Source: an uncultured Lachnospiraceae bacterium
Lineage (GTDB): Bacteria > Bacillota > Clostridia > Lachnospirales > Lachnospiraceae
Reading direction: 5' to 3'
DNA length: 36,120 bases
Assembly (NCBI GenBank): GCA_905233835.1
Contig: CAJOGB010000003.1
Coordinates: forward strand, 1-36,120
The notes below the pieces were generated by a model, which worked only from the letters and a program-made list of their open reading frames with translations, was not told where the DNA came from and did not search any database. Below are positions 16,477-24,327 of the stretch, piece after piece; within the stretch, counting starts at the first letter, position 1, and every line of letters starts with the position of its first letter. The position numbers and the translations under genes were made by a program.

Positions 16477-16521
16477 TAAAAAAGATGCGATCCCGGATTT
16501 GAGTTTAGATCGCAGAATCAT

Positions 16522-16527
16522 TATAAT
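16522..16527 (+). promoter_or_regulatory. Promoter -10 of the PAP2 fusion gene
   Basis: TATAAT at 16522-16527, with no good -35. Start near 16534 rules out the TTG at 16499 as start codon and supports ATG 16568. Confidence 0.45.
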
Positions 16528-16567
16528 AAAAGGGATTACGAAACGAAACTTGGGGGTCTTAAAAATC

Positions 16568-19195
16568 ATGCATTTTGGTGTGGTGTTTTTATATTATTTG
16601 CAGGCGCTTCGATTGTCCTGCGGAAGCATTTTTGACGACTTCATGCTGTTTGTTACGGATACGGCGGGAGGAACATTTTCTTTTTTGGTGCTTGCTTTAT
16701 TCTATTGGTGTTTGAATAAAGAATTGGGCAGTGCCATTCTTTTAAATCTTTCCTTTGGTTCCAATGTCAATTATTTGTTGAAAAATCGATTTAAGATTCC
16801 GAGACCTTGGCATCGGGATCCAAGAATCGTTCCGGTATCCGCGGCCTTGAAGGATGCATCCGGCTATTCCTTGCCCAGTGGTCATGTGGCACGATCAGTG
16901 GCTACCTATGGTGTAATCGCTTCTGATTTTTCAAAGCGCGGTGAAAAAAAGGAACATACCCTTTGGCAGACGCTCGGCACCTTTTTATGGGTGTGGGTTT
17001 TTCTTATCATGTTTTCCCGCATGTATTTGGGAGTACATACGCCTCTTGACGTATTGGTGGCCCTCGGCCTCGGCCTTCTGTGGACGAAGGTGTTTTCTGT
17101 TGTGCAACGGGTGATTAAGGAAGAGGTTGTTTTAATCTTTGCTGCATTAATAGCGGTTTATTCTATTTGCCGCTACGGTTTAAATGCAAATGCGGGTGTG
17201 ATGATCGGCCTTGTGTTCGGATGGTACGCGGAGCAAAGATGGATCGGATTTAAAACCGAGGGAGAACCTGCAAGAAAGGTGCTTCGGTTTTTAATCGGCG
17301 GTGGATCCTTGGTTTTGCTTTTAACCCTGCTTCCCCAGTTTATAACCGTATTTACTTTGGAGCGTTATGCAAACTTTGTGACCTATTTGGTTGCGGGTTT
17401 GTATGTAACGGTTATTTTCCCCACATGTTTTTCTTTGGTGCAAAAAAGAAAAGTTTCTTTGCAACGCATGCTGGTTGTAAATACTTCTTTTGTGTTGGCG
17501 CTTGTTTTGGTTTTGGGATCTTTGGGATTTTACTGGACCAGAAACCCCAGACTTCTGGCAGAGGAAGATGCGGATCGTATTATTGCTGCCGCAAATGTAA
17601 CCAGTGAGGAAACCGCTACGGGAGATATCAATACGGTGGATATCAAAGAAAATGCCATGACCATCGTGGCGGACGGAGGATATGCCGCCAGATATCCGGC
17701 AAACTCTCTGGCCGCATTTAAAAACGCTATGGAAATGGGCGCTGATTCTTTGCGCTGTGATGTACAGGTCTCCTCCGACGGTGTGTTGGTTTTATATAAA
17801 ATGCCAACCTTTTTAAATGAAGATGAAGAAACCTGTCGTATCGGACAGTTTACCTATGACGAACTTCGCAGAATGTCTTTTGACGATGCGCACTTAATAA
17901 GCATGGAACAGTTTTGGAAACTGGTGTCCGAAACCGACTTGGAGATTTATGTAAATATCGTGGATGTGGGAAATGCCCAGAGAGAAACGCTCATTCAAAA
18001 TGTTTACGCCGGACTGGATGCATTGGAAATGACAAAGCGGGTTACCTGCATGTCTTCAAATTACAGTTATTTGGAATCCATTCGCGCATTGGACGAAGAT
18101 CTTTCTTTGATGTATGAGACCTCCAGCGGAACTGTGGATATTTTAGAAAAATATCCTTCGGATGCTTACAGTATTTCCGTGGATAATTTAAGCAGCGAAT
18201 TGGTTTCCGCCATTCAGGAAAGCGGAGCAAAAGTATATGCGTATGACGTGCAAAATCCAACCCAGCTTTTGAATGTATATCGCTTCGGAACAGACGGTGT
18301 ATTTTCCGAAAACTACGGCTTGGCCAGCGTGGTATCTCACCCGGAATATTCATTTCTTTGCGACCGATTCGAAGCATCTTATGCCATGCCCGGATTATAC
18401 GGATACTACGTTCCGAAGATGTGTGAGGATATGATTTGTCAGGGAATGACACGAACCCCTACAAACATTATCGTATCCGCATACAGTTATTCCGGAGATT
18501 ACAATAGCATCTTGTATGTAATGGACTTGGACGGAAATCTCATGAAGATCATTGATTTGGGATTCCAGTCTCATGTGGGTGGAATTGCCTACGATGAAGC
18601 CCATGATGTGCTGTGGATTACGGGACGTCTCGGATATGTATATGCCTTGGATTGGAGCAAGCTTCGTGAAAAGATAGAACAAGAGGATCCCTATAACATT
18701 ATTTACCGTCACGACGGAAGTTATCTTGCTTACTTTGATGCGGGCCTGATTAACCACAAAGGTATCAAGGTGGCATCTTTCTTAACCATGTTTGAAGGAA
18801 AACTCTATGTGGGAAGTTACGTAAACGGCGGAAACGGAATTCTAAACGGGTATGAAATCGATGATGACTGCCTGGTTACTTTGGATTCGTCGGTAGAAAT
18901 TCCTCAACGTATTCAGGGCTTATGCTTCTATCGCGATGTGGCAACGAATACGGTTTACATGTTAATGAGCCAAAGTTACTCCGTGTTTGACAGTCAGCTC
19001 CTTCGATTTGAATACCGTGATACCACGAAAAAATACAAATACGCTTCGGATTATTGGAGACTTCCGGAGGGTGCGGAACAGATCGTGATGACGACGCGTG
19101 GGCTCTACCTTTTATTTGAATCTTCTGCGAAGAAATATCGCAGTACCGCACGATTGGTAAACGATCAGATCTTTGTAATTCGAATGAACGAGTAG
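16568..19195 (+). CDS. PAP2 phosphatase / degenerate GDPD / propeller-like fusion membrane protein
   Basis: This 875-residue protein has three parts. The N-terminal PAP2 domain has all three phosphatase motifs: KNRFKIPRP, YSLPSGH (His106) and SRMYLGVHTPLD. More membrane helices extend to about residue 345. Next comes a GDPD-like domain (about 365-595) that keeps the fold pattern (PANSLAAFKNAMEMGADSLRCDVQ) but has lost the catalytic residues: AHRG is ADGG (Asp369) and the His-Asp pair is Tyr-Lys (Tyr410). The last 270 residues contain repeated strand motifs (LYVMDLDGNLMKII, VLWITGRLGYVYALD, KLYVGSYVNGG) suggesting a beta-propeller-like sensor. Enzymatically it should be a lipid phosphatase of the undecaprenyl-diphosphate or phosphatidate type. 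The start at ATG 16568 is chosen from the promoter position; GGGGG stands 12 nt upstream. Confidence 0.82.
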   Translation: MHFGVVFLYYLQALRLSCGSIFDDFMLFVTDTAGGTFSFLVLALFYWCLNKELGSAILLNLSFGSNVNYLLKNRFKIPRPWHRDPRIVPVSAALKDASGYSLPSGHVARSVATYGVIASDFSKRGEKKEHTLWQTLGTFLWVWVFLIMFSRMYLGVHTPLDVLVALGLGLLWTKVFSVVQRVIKEEVVLIFAALIAVYSICRYGLNANAGVMIGLVFGWYAEQRWIGFKTEGEPARKVLRFLIGGGSLVLLLTLLPQFITVFTLERYANFVTYLVAGLYVTVIFPTCFSLVQKRKVSLQRMLVVNTSFVLALVLVLGSLGFYWTRNPRLLAEEDADRIIAAANVTSEETATGDINTVDIKENAMTIVADGGYAARYPANSLAAFKNAMEMGADSLRCDVQVSSDGVLVLYKMPTFLNEDEETCRIGQFTYDELRRMSFDDAHLISMEQFWKLVSETDLEIYVNIVDVGNAQRETLIQNVYAGLDALEMTKRVTCMSSNYSYLESIRALDEDLSLMYETSSGTVDILEKYPSDAYSISVDNLSSELVSAIQESGAKVYAYDVQNPTQLLNVYRFGTDGVFSENYGLASVVSHPEYSFLCDRFEASYAMPGLYGYYVPKMCEDMICQGMTRTPTNIIVSAYSYSGDYNSILYVMDLDGNLMKIIDLGFQSHVGGIAYDEAHDVLWITGRLGYVYALDWSKLREKIEQEDPYNIIYRHDGSYLAYFDAGLINHKGIKVASFLTMFEGKLYVGSYVNGGNGILNGYEIDDDCLVTLDSSVEIPQRIQGLCFYRDVATNTVYMLMSQSYSVFDSQLLRFEYRDTTKKYKYASDYWRLPEGAEQIVMTTRGLYLLFESSAKKYRSTARLVNDQIFVIRMNE

Positions 19196-19214
19196 TGGTT
19201 ACTGACTGTTTTTC

Positions 19215-19244
19215 TTGACATGTGTGTAGGAATACAGTTAAAAT
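19215..19244 (+). promoter_or_regulatory. Promoter of the niacin-type ECF operon
   Basis: TTGACA (19215-19220) and TAAAAT (19239-19244) with 18 nt between. The -35 region reads TTGACATGTGT, itself similar to a NiaR half-site. Confidence 0.6.
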
Positions 19245-19256
19245 TACACCTAGGTT

Positions 19257-19278
19257 TACAGTTGTCTTGTCACCTGTA
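19257..19278. promoter_or_regulatory. Candidate NiaR operator
   Basis: This is an imperfect 22-bp palindrome: arms TACAGTTGTC and GTCACCTGTA match at 8 of 10 positions around a TT centre. It lies just after the predicted transcription start, where a repressor would block elongation. The TGTCTTG core resembles the NiaR box as remembered. A niaR-type gene is in the same operon, which suggests autoregulation. Confidence 0.5.
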
Positions 19279-19301
19279 TTTACCGGAAAAAGAGGAAGAG
19301 G

Positions 19302-19871
19302 ATGAAACGGGATCTTATCTTGGTGATTGATATGCAAAATGTCTATGCAAAAGATGGCGCTTGGTGCTGTCCGAAGGCAGAGACTGCTTCGCAAAACATT
19401 CACCGTCTCTTAGATGAATCACAGGAAAATAGCGATGTGATTTTCACAAAGTTTCTTGCACCGAATAATCCGCAGGGTACTTGGGAAGATTACAACCGGG
19501 AGAATGTATCCGTCAACGAAGATGTTTTTTCGAATGAATTGATGGAGTCGTTTTCGGAAGATGTAAAAAAATTTCCTGTGTATTTAAAATCCACCTATTC
19601 TTCTTATGAAATTCCCGAAGTAAAAGAGATGGCGAAAAAAGCCTCTCGGGTAGTTTTGTGCGGCGTGGTAGCGGAATGCTGTGTGTTGTCTACGGCATTT
19701 GCACTTATCGATGCGGGAGTGGACGTAGTCTATCTTACGGACGCTGTGGCGGGTATCGATGAGGAAACCGAAAAAGCAACGGTAAAGGTATTGGAGGGAT
19801 TATCTCCGATTCAGGTAAAGATCATGACAACAAAGGAATATTTAACATCCATGGGAAAGGGAGAAAAATAA
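19302..19871 (+). CDS. Cysteine hydrolase of the isochorismatase/nicotinamidase superfamily
   Basis: The 189-residue protein carries the superfamily catalytic triad: Asp10 (VIDMQ), Lys96 (LKSTYS) and Cys127 (VVAECCVLST). The usual nicotinamidase zinc site (Asp-x-His...His) is absent; that region reads FTKFLAPNNPQGTW. Operon context with NiaR suggests amide hydrolysis in nicotinamide salvage, but the missing metal site makes a different amide or ureide substrate equally possible. It is the first gene of the operon, with GAGGAAGAGG before the ATG. The next gene starts 3 nt after its stop. Confidence 0.82.
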   Translation: MKRDLILVIDMQNVYAKDGAWCCPKAETASQNIHRLLDESQENSDVIFTKFLAPNNPQGTWEDYNRENVSVNEDVFSNELMESFSEDVKKFPVYLKSTYSSYEIPEVKEMAKKASRVVLCGVVAECCVLSTAFALIDAGVDVVYLTDAVAGIDEETEKATVKVLEGLSPIQVKIMTTKEYLTSMGKGEK

Positions 19872-19873
19872 CT

Positions 19874-20476
19874 ATGGGAAACATTTTTAAAACCAAATTA
19901 AACACAGCAACCATCGTTTTAATTCCTGCATGTATCGGAATTAACTATCTTGGCAAATTATTTGCTTCATTTTTGAAACTTCCGCTTTGGTTGGACTCCA
20001 TCGGAACCTGCTTGGGAGCATGCCTTGGCGGACCGATTATCGGAGCAATTTGCGGTGCTTTAAATAACTTAATCTATGGACTTACCACAGGAGATAACAT
20101 TACACTTATTTATGCCATTACAAGTTTGTTCATCGGTCTCGCTGTCGGTGTTACCGCTCGTCTGGGATTTATGGAGACCTTCCCGAAGTCATTCGTTTGT
20201 GCACTTGCAGGCGGACTTGCGGCAGTAATCGTTTCTACACCCCTTAACGTTATTTTCTGGGGCGGTACCACAGGAAATGTTTGGGGCGATGCTTTATTTG
20301 CTTCCACACAGGCAGCAGGTATGCCGGTAGCCTTAGGTTCTTTCTTGGATGAGTTGGTTGTAGATGTTCCGGATAAGATTCTTACCATCATCATTACCTT
20401 CTTAATCTTAAAAGGACTTCCGAAGAAACTTACATCTTTATATGATGTAAACGCACAGATTGAAAGATTGGATTAA
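19874..20476 (+). CDS. ECF transporter substrate-binding (S) component
   Basis: The 200-residue membrane protein has about six helices with conserved small-residue stretches (SIGTCLGACLGGPIIGAICG), typical of ECF S components, which bind a vitamin and topple in the membrane to release it. The NiaR-type regulator in the operon points to niacin, nicotinamide or a riboside as substrate. That is inference; the protein may not be orthologous to NiaX. It is unusual in having a dedicated EcfT and ATPase next to it (group I layout). AAAGGGAG lies 11 nt before the ATG, and the stop overlaps the ecfT start (TAATG). Confidence 0.8.
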   Translation: MGNIFKTKLNTATIVLIPACIGINYLGKLFASFLKLPLWLDSIGTCLGACLGGPIIGAICGALNNLIYGLTTGDNITLIYAITSLFIGLAVGVTARLGFMETFPKSFVCALAGGLAAVIVSTPLNVIFWGGTTGNVWGDALFASTQAAGMPVALGSFLDELVVDVPDKILTIIITFLILKGLPKKLTSLYDVNAQIERLD

Positions 20477-21249
20477 TGAGCTCTTTAAGTTTATATGTCG
20501 ATAAGGGCAGTTGGTTGAATCGACTGCATCCGTATGTAAAATTGTTATATATATTGGCAGCGATATGCATACCATTGATAGGGGGAAAGCTTTGGCTTTT
20601 CCCTATCGTAATTTTATGCAGTATCTGCCTTTTAATCAGCGGAAGATGTTTTCGAAAGTCTCTTCCTCTGATTGCGTTTTCCTTTACCATGATCTTGGTT
20701 ATCTTTTTGGTGCAAGGCCTTTTTTATCATGCCCGTGAAAACGTGATGTTCCAAATCGGTGCTTTGACCTTCTACAAAGAAGGGGTGCTGTATGCCACAA
20801 AAATCAGCTGCAATATTTTAAATATGCTTTTATCCTTTGCGGTCTTTGTTCTTACCACATCCATACCGGAGTTTGTGGACGAATTGGAAAAAAGCGGATT
20901 TCCACCGAAGTTTGCCTACATCATTACCTCTGTATTTCAGATTGTACCGCAAATGATGAAGACAAAGGATACCATTGTGGATGCACAGCGAAGCCGTGGA
21001 ATGGAAACGGAAGGAAAACTTCTTACCCGTATGAAGGCTTTTTTGCCGTTGATTTCACCGGTGGTTATGAGCGCGCTTATTAATACCAGAGAACGCGCCA
21101 TCGCATTGGAAGTCCGGGGATTTGGAAGAAAAAATAAAAAGACCATTCTTTCGGAACGAACAAAGCGACCCATTGATACATTTTTGGAAGTGCTTCTTAT
21201 CGTTCTTATTTTGCTTACTTTGGTATGGAGGATTGCATCATGTCTTTAA
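20476..21249 (+). CDS. ecfT: ECF transporter transmembrane component EcfT
   Basis: The 257-residue EcfT has about five membrane helices. It has two coupling-helix signatures, AQRSRGMETEG (around 176-186) and ALEVRGFG (around 215-222), whose Ala-Arg-Gly-type ends dock in the Q-loop grooves of the two ATPase domains. It links the S component to the ATPases. It starts one base inside the previous stop codon (TAATG) and overlaps the next gene by 10 nt, so translation is coupled. Confidence 0.88.
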   Translation: MSSLSLYVDKGSWLNRLHPYVKLLYILAAICIPLIGGKLWLFPIVILCSICLLISGRCFRKSLPLIAFSFTMILVIFLVQGLFYHARENVMFQIGALTFYKEGVLYATKISCNILNMLLSFAVFVLTTSIPEFVDELEKSGFPPKFAYIITSVFQIVPQMMKTKDTIVDAQRSRGMETEGKLLTRMKAFLPLISPVVMSALINTRERAIALEVRGFGRKNKKTILSERTKRPIDTFLEVLLIVLILLTLVWRIASCL

Positions 21250-22829
21250 TTGAAATCGAGCATTTGAAATATCGCTATCCCAATACCGAGAAGCTGGCCT
21301 TGGATGATATTTCCCTTTCCATTGAAAAGGGAGAGTTTATTGGAATCGTAGGAAGAAACGGCGCCGGAAAAAGTACCCTTGGACAGGCAATCATCGGATT
21401 GGTTCCCAGATTTTATAACGGAGCCTACGGTGGAAAGGTGACGGTAAACGGAAGGTTGGTGGAAGAAACTCCCACACCGGAAATGTGCGAAACCGTGGGA
21501 CTTATTTTCCAAAATCCCTTTAATCAATTATCGGGAGCAAAGGAAACGGTTTTCGGAGAGGTTTGCTACGGCGTGGAAAATTTGGGTGTGGAACCAAAGG
21601 AGATTCATCGCCGCGTGGAAAACGCCTTAAAGCAGCTGGATATCTGGGAGTATCGGGACAGAAATCCCTTTGAACTTTCCGGCGGTCAGATGCAGCGCGT
21701 TGCCATAGCAAGTATTCTTGTTATGCAGCCGGATATTATCATTTTGGATGAGCCCACTTCTCAGTTGGATCCCCAGGGAACCGAAGAAGTGTTTTCCGTG
21801 GTTGACAAACTTACAAATACCGGTATCACCATTTTGATGATTGAACAAAAATTGGAAAAATTGGCGGGCTATTCCGATCGGATTATCTTGATGGACGACG
21901 GAAAGGTCGTTGATTTTGATACACCGGAAGCGGTTTTTAAAAGAAGTGACTTGGAGTCCTTCGGCGTGCAACCCTTTGTGTATTATCCGGGACGAAAGGT
22001 AACGACAAAGGAATTGGAAACTTATTACGGATCCGGTGTAATTAAAAATGAACAGGCATCATTAAAAGAAGAAATCTTTGCAGTAAAAGATGTGGATTTT
22101 TCTTACTTAAAAGATGTGCCGATTTTTGAAGGGTTAAATTTGTCTTTGGATAAACGCCCCACGGCCATTATCGGACAAAACGGTGCGGGAAAGACCACGC
22201 TGGTTCGCCTTTTAAAAGGACTGTTAAAACCGGTAAGCGGAAATATTTATTTTATGAAGGAAGCTATTTCCGAAAAAACCGTGGCGATGCTGGCGGATAA
22301 AGTGGGCTATGTTTTCCAGAATCCGGACGATCAGATCTTTAAATATAAGGTCATTGATGAAGTTATGTTCGGACCTTTAAATATCGGAATGTCGCCAAAA
22401 AAGGCTAGGGAAGAGGCAAAAAAAGCCCTTGAGCTTATGGGACTTTCCGGAATGGAAGATGTAAATCCCTATGACTTGGAATTATACGAGCGAAAGATGA
22501 CGGCCATCGCATCGGTAATCGCCATGGATACGGATGTGATTATTTTGGATGAGCCTACCATTGCCCAGGATTATTTGGGAAGAAAAACCATCGGAAAGAT
22601 GATTCGAGAGATGACCGCAAAAGGAAAACTGGTTATCGCGATTTTACATGATATGGATTTTGTTTGGGAGAATTTTGAAAGAGTTATCGTCATGGCCCAC
22701 GGAAAGATTCTTTGCGAAGGAAACTCTGCGGAGGTGTTCTCTCAGGATGAAATCCTAAAAGAAGCCAGACTACAGAAGCCCCATGGCGTTGCCTTGGGAC
22801 AGTCCCTGCAGAAATCGGGAGAGATATAA
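21240..22829 (+). CDS. Fused double ECF ATPase (EcfA1-EcfA2)
   Basis: The 529-residue protein has two ABC ATPase domains in tandem. Domain 1: Walker A GRNGAGKST (38-46), signature LSGGQ (146-150), Walker B LDE (169-171), but Gln203 replaces the switch His. Domain 2: Walker A GQNGAGKTT (312-320), Walker B LDE (436-438) and switch His470, but the signature is LELYE (413-417). In an ABC sandwich these losses fall in the same composite site, so one site is canonical and one degenerate. Start choice: GGAGG (21227-21231) lies 8 nt before ATG 21240, so the ATG at 21225 is rejected. The gene overlaps ecfT by 10 nt. Confidence 0.87.
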   Translation: MSLIEIEHLKYRYPNTEKLALDDISLSIEKGEFIGIVGRNGAGKSTLGQAIIGLVPRFYNGAYGGKVTVNGRLVEETPTPEMCETVGLIFQNPFNQLSGAKETVFGEVCYGVENLGVEPKEIHRRVENALKQLDIWEYRDRNPFELSGGQMQRVAIASILVMQPDIIILDEPTSQLDPQGTEEVFSVVDKLTNTGITILMIEQKLEKLAGYSDRIILMDDGKVVDFDTPEAVFKRSDLESFGVQPFVYYPGRKVTTKELETYYGSGVIKNEQASLKEEIFAVKDVDFSYLKDVPIFEGLNLSLDKRPTAIIGQNGAGKTTLVRLLKGLLKPVSGNIYFMKEAISEKTVAMLADKVGYVFQNPDDQIFKYKVIDEVMFGPLNIGMSPKKAREEAKKALELMGLSGMEDVNPYDLELYERKMTAIASVIAMDTDVIILDEPTIAQDYLGRKTIGKMIREMTAKGKLVIAILHDMDFVWENFERVIVMAHGKILCEGNSAEVFSQDEILKEARLQKPHGVALGQSLQKSGEI

Positions 22830-23384
22830 ATGAGCGGAGAAGAAAGAAGAAAAGAAATAGTTAAGCTTTTAAAAAGCGCGGACAAACCGATTCCCGGAAG
22901 AAAGTTGGCAAAAAGATTTGATGTCAGCCGTCAGGTAATCGTGCAGGATATCGCGCTTCTTCGAGCAAAAAAGACAGAGATTACGTCTACCAATATGGGT
23001 TATGTTCTTTCGAAAAAAGATACGGTAAGCCGCGTGTTTAAGGTATCTCATTCCGATGAGCAGGCGGAGGAAGAATTAAAGCTTTTTGTGGACTTGGGCG
23101 GATACGTGGAAGATGTGTTTGTGTATCATAAGGCCTACGGTCTTTTGCGTGCGGAGTTATCCATTGGCAGCAGAATGGATGTGGAAAAGTTTATGTCGGA
23201 TATCCGAAGCGGTAAATCTTCACTTTTAAAAAATGTAACTTCGGGTTATCATTATCATACGGTGAGTGCTTCTTCGGAAGCGGTTTTGGATGTAATCCAG
23301 GAAAAGTTAAAGGAAAAAGGATTTTTGGCTACGTTGACAGATTATGAACCGGTAGATTTTTCGAAGGCGAAAGAGAAGAAATAA
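22830..23384 (+). CDS. niaR: NiaR-type niacin-responsive transcriptional repressor
   Basis: The 184-residue protein has an N-terminal HTH_11 winged helix (about 4-62) and a C-terminal 3H domain. The metal ligands known from the Thermotoga protein are all found with a constant offset: His74, Glu82, His141 and His143 (SGYHYHTV); His100 is also kept. NiaR represses niacin uptake and NAD genes when nicotinic acid binds. The start codon follows the EcfA stop directly, with GGGAGAG upstream. Its place in the operon predicts feedback control by the transported vitamin. Confidence 0.88.
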   Translation: MSGEERRKEIVKLLKSADKPIPGRKLAKRFDVSRQVIVQDIALLRAKKTEITSTNMGYVLSKKDTVSRVFKVSHSDEQAEEELKLFVDLGGYVEDVFVYHKAYGLLRAELSIGSRMDVEKFMSDIRSGKSSLLKNVTSGYHYHTVSASSEAVLDVIQEKLKEKGFLATLTDYEPVDFSKAKEKK

Positions 23385-23386
23385 GT

Positions 23387-24292
23387 ATGTCTAAAGTAAG
23401 AATATTGGGGACCGGTGTGGCTACCATGGATATTTACCCGGATAAGCATCGTATGTACCCCGGCGGAAATGAATATAACGTGGCTTGTAATGCGGCGCTC
23501 TTGGGAGCGGATGCCGGTTTTTTGGGTGTGTTCGGAAACGATAAGGCCGGAGAGATTTTGGAGTCCACATTAAAAGAACTTCGTGTGGATACCTCCATGT
23601 GTCATCATGAAATCGGTTCTTCCGGATACAGTTTGGTAAAACTGAAGGATGACGGTGACCGTATCTTTTTGGATTGGAATCAAAAAGGGGTTACGGATTT
23701 ACATCCCATTCAGTTTACAAATGAAGAACTGGATTACATACGTACCTATGATGTGATTACCATGGGACGTGTGGCGGATGTATCTTTGGAGATGATTAAG
23801 CGATTGGACGAAGAGGATTGTATTCCCATTTGTTATGATTTTCATGCGGCGTTTACGGATGAAGATATCGAGGCCATAGCACCCCACATTGTTTACGGAT
23901 TTTTCTCCTGCAGTCATTTGGACGAGATGGAAATCCAAAGAGTATTAAAAAAGGCGGTGGATTTGGGATGCGATATCGCCATCGGAACCCAGGGATGCGA
24001 TCCGATTTATGCATACGACGGAGATTGCTATTATATCCATGAGGTCCATGAAGTACACGCCATTGATGCATTGGGTGCCGGAGATTCCTTTATCGGAGCC
24101 TTCTTGGTGGACTATCTTTCCTATGACGAGGAAGTTGATGTAAAAGACCCACAGGAAAAGGTGGAACACGCACTTTTTGCGGCAGCACAGCATGCGGCTA
24201 CGGTAGTCGTTAAAGAGGGAAGCGTGGGAATCGGTTATGATTATGATCCGCCGGCGTTTGAAGATGTGGTAAATGTGACAAATATGTTATAA
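23387..24292 (+). CDS. PfkB-family sugar/nucleoside kinase
   Basis: The 301-residue ribokinase-fold protein has the N-terminal substrate glycines (MYPGGNEYNVACNAALLG, 23-40), the C-terminal signature DALGAGDSFIGAF with catalytic Asp233, and a GSVG tail motif. Its start resembles fructoselysine 6-kinase, but no deglycase or fructoselysine transporter is present. It is 2 nt after niaR and so part of the niacin-type operon. A nucleoside or ribose-like substrate such as nicotinate riboside is possible but unproven. Its stop codon overlaps the promoter of the next unit. Confidence 0.82.
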   Translation: MSKVRILGTGVATMDIYPDKHRMYPGGNEYNVACNAALLGADAGFLGVFGNDKAGEILESTLKELRVDTSMCHHEIGSSGYSLVKLKDDGDRIFLDWNQKGVTDLHPIQFTNEELDYIRTYDVITMGRVADVSLEMIKRLDEEDCIPICYDFHAAFTDEDIEAIAPHIVYGFFSCSHLDEMEIQRVLKKAVDLGCDIAIGTQGCDPIYAYDGDCYYIHEVHEVHAIDALGAGDSFIGAFLVDYLSYDEEVDVKDPQEKVEHALFAAAQHAATVVVKEGSVGIGYDYDPPAFEDVVNVTNML

Positions 24293-24293
24293 T
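24285..24293 (+). promoter_or_regulatory. Extended -10 promoter of the phosphorelay gene cluster
   Basis: TGTTATAAT with TATAAT at 24288-24293, overlapping the TAA of the kinase. The start, near 24300, precedes GGGGGAG (24316-24322) by 16 nt. Confidence 0.55.
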
Positions 24294-24327
24294 GGAAAAT
24301 GATGCACACATTTATGGGGGAGACGTG

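Noticed and set aside
16499..16567. TTG start at 16499 extending the PAP2 fusion protein by 23 residues
   Set aside because: A -10 element at 16522-16527 lies inside this extension, and ATG 16568 gives the usual PAP2 N-terminus.
19196..19301. Riboswitch in the leader of the ECF operon
   Set aside because: The predicted leader is only about 50 nt and lacks paired stems of a known vitamin riboswitch; a protein operator fits better.
24292..24327. ATG 24292 as start of the hybrid kinase
   Set aside because: It overlaps the -10 element, whereas ATG 24328 has GGGGGAG at ideal spacing.
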